NCBI RefSeq assembly: GCF_047511655.1
Contig: NC_133390.1
Span: 166,919,583 to 166,983,582, forward strand
Origin: Castor canadensis
Lineage: Eukaryota > Chordata > Mammalia > Rodentia > Castoridae
Reading direction: 5' to 3'
Length of the DNA: 64,000 nt
Positions within the stretch are counted from its first letter, which is position 1. The number at the start of each line of letters is the position of its first letter. The notes under the pieces are model-generated. The model made no database searches. It was not told where the DNA came from and worked only from the letters and a program-made list of their open reading frames with translations. Positions 1 to 11,600 of the stretch are shown in pieces. A program made the translations under genes and the position numbers.

Positions 1-112
1 AACGGGAAGGAATCATTTGATGGGAGGATTTTGTTAATTTAAAAGATATACACATCTGGGTAGCTGAGGTTATTAAGTAAAGGACTTTTCATTAAAAACA
101 GCTCAGATGAAA

Positions 113-189
113 GGGCTGGCAGAGTGGCTCAAGTGGTAGAGTGCCTGCCTAGCAAAGGTGAGGCATGGAGTTCAAGCCAAAAAAAAAGC
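113..189 (+). mobile_element. tRNA-type SINE
   Basis: GTGGCTCAAGTGGTAGAGTG A-box region, A-tail. Confidence 0.85.
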
Positions 190-290
190 ATAATTGTTTT
201 AATTCCTCATCCTGGTTTTGAAAGCAAAATAATTTCTTCACTGTTATTACCAACTTTCACAAGAATAGTACAAAACACCTTTAAACTTAC

Positions 291-471
291 CTAGAATACA
301 TAAGGCAGATAAAAAAGACCAAAAGTCCCAAAAAACTCTCTGCATCCATAAAGTGCCCATTCACTGATGGTGGAGCAGAGGTGGGGACTACAGCAGTTGA
401 ATTTGCTGGAATCAGGGTTGGTGCAGTTATGTGTGTAATGATGCCCATCAAGTTGGGGTTGCAGGAACGAT
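291..471 (-). CDS. SERINC3: SERINC3 coding exon 8
   Basis: Encodes (D)[19 protein letters not shown], then [20 protein letters not shown] and a hydrophobic end [17 protein letters not shown] is a plausible N-glycosylation site in the variable luminal loop, at the place where human SERINC3 also has NST. Acceptor TTTTCAG, donor GTAAGT. It ends with two bases of a Ser codon, so at least one more exon lies to the left of the window. Confidence 0.94.
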
Positions 472-3400
472 CTGAAAATGAGAAGCTTTTTATTGTCCTT
501 AGTTACACCTTATCTTACTCCAAGAAAGAATCTGAGGGGTTGCCTACACACCATTCAGTGGTGATGGGAAATAGGAAAATGTCATACTTAAGAGATGGAA
601 AACTCATCAGTCAGTAATGTGTGTGTTGCAGCCTGCAATTTGCTTTAAGCAAAAGAGAGCAACAGTATCTGTCAAATTTCATACATGTCAATCCTGATTA
701 CTCTGGTTTTGTAGTTTAACTGACAGATCTTTTTTAGTTCTACTGTGCCAATGCTTTGTACAGAAGTCATTCCTAGTTTTGTTTTTAACTTAGTTATTTA
801 ATATAATAAAAATTATCACTGGGGAGGGAGTCCTGCAATAACTGTTTGACCTTTTTGAGTTTACAGGATATCGTATTTAGAAATAATCCTGTAATAGCTG
901 TAAAAGAAGATTCCCTGCTCTGCAAGAGAATTTTACAGGGTAAAATTCAATTAAATGACTTAAAAAAAAAAAAGGCCAAAACAAGGTTGCCCTAAGTCCA
1001 GAACCCTTAACTAGTGTGATTGAGTTCAGATTAAATAAAGCCTAGATTATCTAAGGGACTGCAGACCTTCAGGCTGCCAGCTATGAATGCATATGGGGAC
1101 TAAAACATAAAAGGTAAGTTTCTGCAAACCTACAGTGAATGCTGTACATTTACATGTAATCTTCTGTTTGTTCCTCTGACATTTGCTCTAGCTCTAGTTT
1201 TTGCACCTACCAAAGGAGTGTTTTCCTACTTTCATCAAATGAGTTATTGAGAGTGCCTTACCAGGTTCGTTGGTCATGGCTGACCACGTGAGGTAGATGG
1301 TGTAGAGAGTGATGACAGAGGATTGCAGGAGGCCAGACCGAGGCTGGTGTTCCTATGGAATCAAAAGGAAAACAATGCCAGATGGATTGCAAGAGCTGAC
1401 TTTATAAAAACCTATGTATTTTCCTGGGATTCACCGAATCATTAACTGAGAACCTTCTGATTCTGCTTGCCAGTTGAAAGATTACAAGTAACCCTTCAGT
1501 ATGAGTTAACTTACAAAAGAATTAACAAAGACAAAGCACTTACTACTGGCTCTCAAGGCATTTCATAATCCCGAAATTCTGCAGCACAAAGGCTTTGGTT
1601 TTCTAGTCCCATGGTGTACAGCAAAAGTCTACACTCAGCTCTTCCGCTGAGTAGCCAGGTGACCCACCACTCGTTTGAGACTTCAGTTTTCTGAGACGGG
1701 GTCTCATTATGTCGCCCAGGCTGCTTCAAACTCCAGGACTCAAGGGACTCTCATGCCTCAGACTTGTAAGTACTTGGGACGATAGGCATGCTTGTCACAC
1801 CTGGCTAGTTTTCTTAATCCTTTTTTGGGGGGCAGTGCTGGGGCTTAAACTCAGGACCTCACGCTTGCTAGGCAGGTGCTCTATCACTTGAGCATACTGG
1901 GTTTCCCGAGGCAGAGAACTGCAAACTATTTGCCTCGGGCTGACTTCGAATTGTGATCCTCCTGATCTCTGCCTTCTGTGTAGCTAGGATTACAGGCATG
2001 AGACTCCGGTGCCTGGTGTTTTCTCACTCTTAGGCTACTTTGTTCACTTTGAAAAGGAAAGGTGAGGTCTACATGTTCTTTCCAGTATCTAAAACTTCAT
2101 GGAATTTTAACACATTGTATTTTCTGAGGGTGGGTGGGGTTCCTGGGGATTGAATTCAGGGATTTGTGCATGTTAGACATGCATAATACCACTAAGCTAC
2201 ACTCCTCGTCCTGAATAGTATTTTAAAGAGGAAACTTGAGAGCAGTTTTGTTTTTAAATATTAAAATCAGGGCCAGGTATGGCAGCTCATGCCTGTAATC
2301 CCCAGAGGGATTGGGAGGATTGCGGTTCAATGCCGGCCTGGGCAAAAGTTTAAGAGAGCCCTCTCACTCAATAAGATGAATGTGGTGGACCATACCTATG
2401 ATCCCAGCTATACGAGAGGCTGTGGGTAGGAGGACTGAGGTCCAGGCTGGCCCAGCCAAAACAATGAGACCCTACCTAAAAAATAGCTAAAGTAAAAAGG
2501 GATGATGGGGACAGGGCTCAAGTGGTAGAGCACCTGCCTAGCAAGTGCAAGGCCCCAAATTCAAACCCCAGTACTGAGAAAAAAAATTAAAATCAATTGT
2601 TCTTTCTAGTTTAACCCTTAAAATACCATGGCTAATGACTTCATAAAAACCATTCTTGAAATGCTTTTACAAGAACTCTAAATTCTCCAGTTACCTAGGG
2701 TTTTAGTTTTGGTTTTGTGGTACCGGGGTTTGAACTCAGAGCTTAATGCTTGCTAGGCAGGTGCTCTACCTCTTAAGCCACATCTCCAGCCCTACCTAGC
2801 TTTTTTAATGACAAGGAAAACAATTTAATTATGATACAGGTACTCAATAGCAAAGTATATGATTACTAAGTTATAATTATGAAAACATTACTATAATATG
2901 GAAAATTATTTAAGTGGGGAAACTTAAATTCAATAAAAGGTTACCCATGTTTTTAAGTTTAGCATAAAAAAAAAAAAAAAAAGAAATCTTTCATGGGACA
3001 AAGAAGCAGGAAACAACCATACCTGAATTTTTGGGTGGATAGATATGATAGAAACCACAAGGCAAAGAATCAAGTTAATACTGATGAAGAACTTGTTTTC
3101 TGTGCAGCTATCTGGTTTGGTGTAGAATTTGTACAGCAGTCCCACGGCAATGATTGCGACGGCATAAAAGAAGCTTGTAACAGAGAGTAAAGCTGAAAAA
3201 AAAAAGAGAAACCAAGATGAATCCCCACAATTCTAACGAACTTCTATAATGAAGACCTAACACTATATAAAAGCAAAAAGGCATTAACTTAACTCATTCT
3301 TATGCTGGCCAGTAATTTACAGCAAAATTTCAGAAGCCAAATTCCAAAGTCCACCAAGCAACTGAATTTACAACCTGGATTACCTGTCTTGGTTTTATGG

Positions 3401-5576
3401 ATTGGATGACCATATATTTGTTCATTCTAGCTCAACTAAAATGTTAACTACTTGCAACCTCAATAATTCCTGAGTCCTCAAAATAACACAGGTTCAGACC
3501 TAGGCATGGTGGTGAACACCTGTAATCTCAGCACTCAGGAGGCTGAGGCAAAAGGACCGTGAGCTGCAGGCCAGCCTGGAATATGTAGACTGTATCAGAC
3601 ACACACACAAAAAAAAGCATAAAAAGGCATCTTTTTGAGACACTACTTCTGCAGCTGCTGCCTACCTACCTAAACCTGCTTCTCAACACAAAAAAAGAGA
3701 GACTACCTCACTGGGCTGGGAAAGTGGCTCGTCTGCTATTTTGTAGTATCTTCAGAAATGTCTCTTTCCATTTACATGGATAGCTGGGCTTGGTGACACA
3801 CAACTGTTATCCCAACACATGGGAGGCTAAGGACAGGAGAATCATGGGTTTAAGGCCAGCCTGGGCTTACAAAGAGAAAAACCTGTCTCAAAAAACAAAA
3901 CAAAACCAAATGACAAAATTCACATGGATAATCAACAATTGGCTCTGTAACTCTGAATTTAAAAAAACATGAACCAGCATATAATATACTAAGTAAAACT
4001 TGTTTTTCAAGGTACAGACTTACTTAAGAAAATGTTCTACCTATCTCAATGGATTTCCGTGTTTAAAATTAAACGTGACAGAACATCTGCCTAGCATGTA
4101 CAAGGCACTGGGCTGAACCCCCAGCATTGCCAAAAACTTTAATCAAATTTTCTACTGCAAGCTACTAGTACAGTTCTTAATGTTTTTCCATCTGCATATT
4201 CAAGATTTCTCTTACACAACTCATTAAATATTAAATTCTTCTAGAGTGGTGTAACCCAAACTGGTCTGGTTTATTTTTTTTCCTGAAGACAATCTTGCTA
4301 TGTAGACCAGGCTGACCCAAACTTGTGATCCTCCTGCCTAGTCTCCAAGTGCTAGGTATGTACCACCAAAACTAGACCAAAATGTATTTTTTAAACTTAA
4401 AATAAAAGAAACTAGAGAAAACACAGTAATAAACAGGTAAAAACAAAATTTTTTTTAGTCTGAAAAAAAGTAAAAGGGGAGTTTAGGGATTCCCAGCTCA
4501 AAGTGTGTAATACATTAAAAAGGAAGCATATTACACCTATTTTTAAAATATGATTTGGCCTTGCCTTTTTTAATACACGAAAGACACATAAATACATTGA
4601 AAAAATGGAAGAAAACAGACTAGTATGTTAACAATGAGTAGTAATTATTAGATAGATGGGACTATGGGGGAATGCTTTCTTTTTTGGTGCTGGGGATTGA
4701 ACCCAGGGCCTTGCACAGGCCAGGCCCTGTTTTCTTTTGTGATTTTCTGTTTTCCAAGTTCTTGACAGAGAGCATCTATTACTTATAATGGGGGAGGGGC
4801 CAGGGATGAAGAATCTCAAGGTTGCCAGGCACCAGTGGCTCACGCCTGTAATCCTAGCTACTCAAGAGACAGAGAGCAGGAGGATTTCGGTTCAAAGCCA
4901 GCGGTGGCAAATAAATTTGCAAGACCCGATCTCGAAAGTACCTAACACAAAAGGGCTGGTGGAGTGGCTCAAGGTGTAGGCCCTGAGTTCAAGCCACACT
5001 AAAGCAAAAAAAAGAATCTTACTCATTCATTCATCCATTCTTTCACCAGGCTGGCCTGGAACTCACAGTGTAGAGTCCAGGCTGGCCTCATACTCCAAAT
5101 TCTCCTTCCTTAGCCTCCTGAGTGCTGGCATGTGCTATCACATGCCTGGCTCTCAACTGTTACTTTGTACCTGGTTGGGCTGTTGTCCCTAATGAGTAGA
5201 GGGCTCCACAGTCCCTCCCCATCATTGAAAGATGTAAGTCCTATCTCAACCTAGAAATTTGAAGCATCCTTTTCCCTCTAGAAAGGTTTTACAAAAGGTG
5301 TGGAGTCACACTCTCATTAAAGCAATAAAGACTGCATCCTCATCTGCCTGAAATTTGTGGGTAGCTGTCCCACATGTAAAACCTACCTGAGTTCCCTGTC
5401 CATGGAAACAAGGTTATCAAAACCAGAATTATGCTGCCACGTGTAACTACTTTCCCTCATCTAAACATGGGTACTTACATTTCAAATCTCAAAATAAATT
5501 GGGAGAATCCAGTGACTTAAAATATCTGCTACTCTCTTCCAATAATGCATAGAATTCATTAACTTACTCAACTGGG

Positions 5577-5607
<31 letters not shown>

Positions 5608-8600
5608 ATGGGGCAACTATTTGCCTGGGCTGGCCTCAAACCATGATCCTCCAGATCTCAGCTTCCCAGGAAGCTAGGAATATAGCTGTGAGCCAATGGT
5701 TCCCACTCCAGACTTACAGGGCTTTTTTTTGTTTGTTTGTTTTTAAAAGCAGCTCTCTATTGGGAATTTATATAGTTAAATCACTGGTGATTTCACTGTA
5801 CACCCTACTTAATATATGGCTCTCAGAAGTGAGTTTAGATACTTACCAGCATACCAGACCCTTGGGTTTCCTTCTTCCATGTGATTTACCCATAATTCAT
5901 TCCAAGAATGAGCAAAGTCTACTAACAGCACCAGCTGAATGAGGATGAACAAAGCGGCCCCTGTCATGCCAACACCAAACCAGACTGCAAACCAAGAGAG
6001 CAGTTATTCTTTACCACAGGAGCAACATTTCAGATTACAGCTCAACAATCTGAACAGATTTCAAGTGAGAGCCAGTAAAGACATTCTGTCTCCAGTAGTA
6101 CAACAGACTACTACAAGTCTAAAATCAAGGCATTCTCTGAGAAGTGTCCTTTCAGGTTTCAGACCTTTCTAAGGGAGCCAGGAAGCAACATTCCAAATGG
6201 TTCATAAACTTTTTCCTTACTTGGGGGTGGGGAACAGAGATAACCGGGGAATTTCTCAGTGCCACCTGATGTCATGTTAAGAAAGCAAGTTAAACAGGAT
6301 CATAAAACTTGTAAGACCTCGTGTTGTCAAACTTTCTGATTAGCTTAGTTTTGCCAAGTAAGAAAATAAACTATTAAAAACACTAGCAGAAGATTAAGAA
6401 ATGGCTAGTGGAGTGGCTCAAACAGTAGAGAGCCTGCTTAGCAAAATTAGGCCCTGAGTTCAATTCCCAGTACCCTGGGAAAAAAAAAAGATTCACAAAA
6501 GTTTTTAACAGGAACTGCAAAAGGGAAAAACTTTTTGTACAGCCAGCTTGCCTGCTGGCCGGTTTACTCTGCTTGTTGATTTAAACCGACATTCTTTCCC
6601 TCTTTGCCTAAATGCTACAGAATCCAAGATTAACTCCCTTTGTTCTCTAATTAGTCTAGGCGGCTCTCTACCTCTCATCTCTTTCTGACCACAAGAGCAG
6701 TAAACCTGCCAGCCAAGACATACAGCTTCAGAAAAGTGGTGCTGGACACCTGCAGAATCAAGGCCAGTAGTCATGGTGAACATGCATCTGGTCATGCAGT
6801 CAAACTGAGCCCCTGAACTCCCCTTTAAAAGGCGACATTAATCTTTCACAAGTGGGATGACAGAGCTTTAAAGAGGTTCACTCTCCCTGTCCTCTTTGAT
6901 AAATAACAAACCTTATTTCCTTCTCAAAACTCTGCTCTCATTATTTGTAAATGGTTAATGGCACTGGGGCCAAGGGACTGGTTTTCTGATAACAAGATGA
7001 GAAATGAGCCGAATGCCTTATGGCTTTAAATCACAATCATAATATTAACAGTAAGTCATAAATGGACACTGTATCTCATTTAATGGCCAATTCCACAAAA
7101 GCCACTGATGGAAATGTTCCGAAGCCAGTCAGTCACCTGTAGAGCTTGTATGTACTAACCCCACAGAAGTGAGCCATACCTGAGGTGAAGGGGCCCCCTG
7201 GGATGTAGAAAGATCCAACCATTATGCCAACAATGGCAGCAATTTTGAAGAACCAAAACCTATGAAAATATAAAAATGCACTTATGAAGTACAGACTTTC
7301 ATCCTTATAATGAGAAAAATGAACTTGTGAATGTAAAAATAGTCTTAACAGTCTTTCCGACATGACTGTCTAGGCTCGTTTCTTCATCTGGCATAAGGCT
7401 ACTTCATTCAATATTTCACACAAAGTACATTAGCATAGAAAATAAGTCATTCACATTCATGAGAGAAACGTATACATTTAAGACTCTCCCTACTTTTAGG
7501 ACTTAAAGGTAAAGACTTTTCTAGAATTATGAGGAATTTAATAGTGTTAACTATACAAAGAACTACTAACTATCATACTTTTGAGAAAAATTATCACCAA
7601 ATCCTCCATTTATAACCCAGGACAGAAATACCTTGCCCATAATAACACAGTTCATTACTGGCAAAGCCAGGACCAAAAATGACTCTGAGTCCATAGTCTT
7701 TTGCAACTATCCTGCGTGACAGACGCAAACTATCAGGCTTTAGAAATGGACAGGACCCTAAGCTTCAATTCTAGCTCCAACCCTCCCTCGCTGAAAGACC
7801 TCAGGCAACATATATAACTTTCTCAAATGCAATTACTGCATCTATATAACCAGGGGGTGATAATACATACAAAGGTTACAAAACTTCCTTTAGTTTTTAA
7901 ATGAGAAATATTTGTAAAGGGGTCACAAGTGGTCCGGAGTAGGAAGCAACTGAACATGCAAATGAGCAGTGTGTGTGTGTTTATCTTTTTTGTGTGTTGT
8001 TTCAATATATTAGGTGCACAATAATAACGCAGGCACTTGAAGGAAAAGCATTTAAAAAAAAAAACCAAGACAATTCCCATTCCCTCCACACATTTACAGG
8101 GCTCCAAATTATAATGAAACAATTTTACTTCTATTAGTTCTTCTAATAGCCAGAACTACAGCTGGGCCACTGATTTACATCCTCCATCGCTTCCATTCCT
8201 TCCATTCCATTAACTGCTGAAGGAAACCACACCATAACATCACAAGTTAATAATCAGTCTTACGTACCCATTGTGTATTGCTGCTCTGGGATCTTTACTT
8301 GTTTTGATTTTTAACATGAGCAAAGAGAAGACAAAGAAAAAGATAGCCAAGGCAAAGCTGATCCGATAGACAGCTTTATAACCAACCAGCACATCGCAGT
8401 CTTTACCCGCCTTTATATCTGCTACCTTGACTTGAAATTCCCCTTCACAGAATCCAGGAATCTGCAGAGAAAAAAGCAATTTCAATGCTATGGGAATACT
8501 CATATTATTTTATCCCACTGTAGGAAAGCCTAGATTTATAAAACTGACCACTTTACTTTTTTTATTTCTTTTTTTTTTGGTGGTACTGGGGTTTGAACTC

Positions 8601-11600
8601 AGGGCCTCATACTTGCTATTTAAGTGCTTTATCATTTGAGCCACTCCACCAGCCCCAAACTGACCACTTCAGCAACCACAAGTCTCTCTGACTTCCAATT
8701 AACTAGTAATCATGTTCCCAAACAGTGTAAGTAACTTGGATTCAAGAAATAAAAATGAGCTTTAGGGTTATACCTATAATCCCAGTACCTGGGAAACTGA
8801 GGCAGGAGGACTGCAAATTCCACTTCGGACTACATAGTAAGTTCGAGGCTAGTCATGGAAACTCAGAAAAACCTTGTCTCGAGGCAATAAAAAGAGTTAG
8901 GAGTATAGCTCAATGGCAGAGTACCTGCATATTATGGGAGAGGTCCTGGGTTCAATCCTCAGTGGTGCCCCTCCCCCTTTGCAAGACAGTGCGCTTTTCT
9001 AATCTAGTGACTTTCTCATCTGATTTTCCAACTATAACAGACTCCTTGCGAAGGCAAGGAGCTAGTCTAGCTTAAAGCTTAAACTTACAAGGCAAGGAAA
9101 TGTAGTGGGGTCACTTTTAAGTTGTTTTCTATGGGTTGTTAGGCTATAGCCTGACTACCTTTATGGAAATGGAATAATATCTCATATTCTATCTTAGCCA
9201 CACCCCAAAATAATTTAAGGCAGGCATGATGGTGCACAACTGTAATCCCAGCACTTGGAGGTGAAGGCAAGAGGATCATGAGTTTGAGGCTATTGTGGGC
9301 TACACAGCAAACCCTGTCTCAAAAACCTAAAATAATAAGGATGGTAATAGTAATAATAAACCCAAAATTGCAATGATTTTGATTGATGGTAATAGTAAGA
9401 ATGATTAGAACCAAAATATCACAAAAGATACAAGTAGTAAAAATTGCCAGTACATTAAGAGTGCTGACACTCTGCTTACCTTCTTCAGTTCATTCTCTAT
9501 CCTTTCTGTCCGCATGATAACGGATACAACAGTGCCCAGGAGGAGAATAAAAGCATAGATCAATCGAGTCACAACGGAATTCTTACTGTTGGGACAGCAA
9601 CTGCACAGCAAGCAGGATGCACCACTACAAAGGCATGGAACCTGTCATAAGAACATCACGGGTCAGTTGAGTGTGGTGACTCACACTTGTAATCCTAGAC
9701 TTGGGAGACAGAGATTGGGAGGATCGTGGGTCCAGGCTGGCCCATGCATAAAGCAAAACCCTCTCTCAAAACTAATCAAAACAAAAACAGCTGGAGATGT
9801 ACTCAAGTGGTACAGCATTGCCTGGGCAAGCGGGAGGCCCTGACTTCAACCCACTGGTATGGGGAGGAAAAGAGGGGAGGGGACCAAACCAAACCATGGG
9901 TCATTTGAGATCTCTTCATTACAAAGATGTTGCAGAGTAGAGGATGCAGCAAACCAGGGTATGACCATTTTAAATGAATTACATGGTTTACAGGCATGGG
10001 CTTCCCAGACCTGGTGGCACACACCTGGAATCCCAGCACCCAGGAGGAGGCAGAAGGATCATGAGTTCAAGACCAGCCTCACGTACAAGACCAGCAGATG
10101 TAAATAATGTACAACTGTGGTCTTAAAACTCCCTCCCAATAATAAGCTTTACTTTTCACAGAAAGTACCTTGTCCACACAAGGGTTTTTACCTTCACCAA
10201 GCTTTTTATGGTTTGGAGCAAGCTGCTAACCTTATCATTTGTAAAATGAACCTAATACCACCTTCCTGAACAAGGTTATTATGTGAAGAATGACACGGTA
10301 TCAGGTATATAAAACACACAGCATAAGGCTTGACTTAGAAAGGTCTCAATGTCATTAGTTGTTATTACTTGTAATTGTAACAAGAAGAAGAAACAGACCA
10401 GTCAGTCTATGTTTAAAAGTTCAAAATCTATAAATGGTAATAGAAGTCTATAAATGGTAATAGAAATTTGGATGTCTTGAAGCCAAAATCAGTTTTATTT
10501 TTTCTTCATTCTCACAGACTTGTCTCATTTTAGCAAATTTTTGCCTGAACAATTCAAACAATTTAGTAGCAATTGCCTACTATTTGCTATGAACTGAACT
10601 GTGTTTCCCCCAAAATTTGTATGTTGGATTCCTAATCCCCAGTACCTCAGATTGTGACCTTATTTGGAAATAGGGTCACTACAGGTATAGTTAGATGAGA
10701 TTATAGTAAAGCAGTGTGGGCAGGAGATTCAATGTGACTAGTGTCATAAAAAGGAGAAATTTGGACACTGTTTTACAATACAGGGACAGCCATATGAAGA
10801 CAGATCTACAAACCACAGAATGTTAAAGACTACCAGCAAACCCACCAGAAGATAGGAAAGATTCTTCCCTCACTAACCTCAGAAGGAGTTTAGTGCCACC
10901 TTAATCTCAGACTTACAGTCTCCATAACTGAGACAATAAATTGCTGTAGTTAGCCAGGTGCTGGTGGCTAATGCCTGTAACCCTAGCTTCTTGGGAGGCT
11001 GAGCTCAGGAGGACTGCAATTCGAGGCCAGCCTGGACAAAGAGCATGTGAGACCCCTACCTCCAAAATAACCAGAGCAAAACAGACTAGAGGTGTGGCTC
11101 AAGTGGTAGAGCACCTGCTTTGCAAACAGCAGCCCTGAGTTCAAAAACCAGTCCCACAAACATAAATAAATAGCTGCTGTTTGCCACCCAATCTGTGGTA
11201 TTGTTGTTAGAGTCCTAGCAAACTAAGACACCTCCTTACTAATCTACAACTGTCATGAGAGTGTAAATACCTTGGGGAGGGGGTGAAGGAAAGACCTTTA
11301 GTGTAGTATCTTTTCTACTTTCTTGTAGTAAGAAATCAGTGAATATCTGCACAACAAACCTGCCCTATTATGTATTATGTCATTTCCCTATTTCACTAAA
11401 GGACAGCTTAAGCCAAAAACCTGGCATCATCCTGGATGCCTTCCCTTTTTCCAAACTCCTCATCAAATCTGTTAGCACATCAATTTGATCCTCAAAATAT
11501 GTCCAGGATCTGATCCCTTTCATGGCACCTTTAACTCTGACTTTGGTCCAAGCCACTACTATGACTCTCATCTGGATTAAATGCAAAAGCTCCTGTCTCA

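Noticed and set aside
113..189. Possible tRNA gene
   Set aside because: A- and B-box-like motifs are present but the sequence is a dispersed SINE with dozens of copies and no tRNA cloverleaf.
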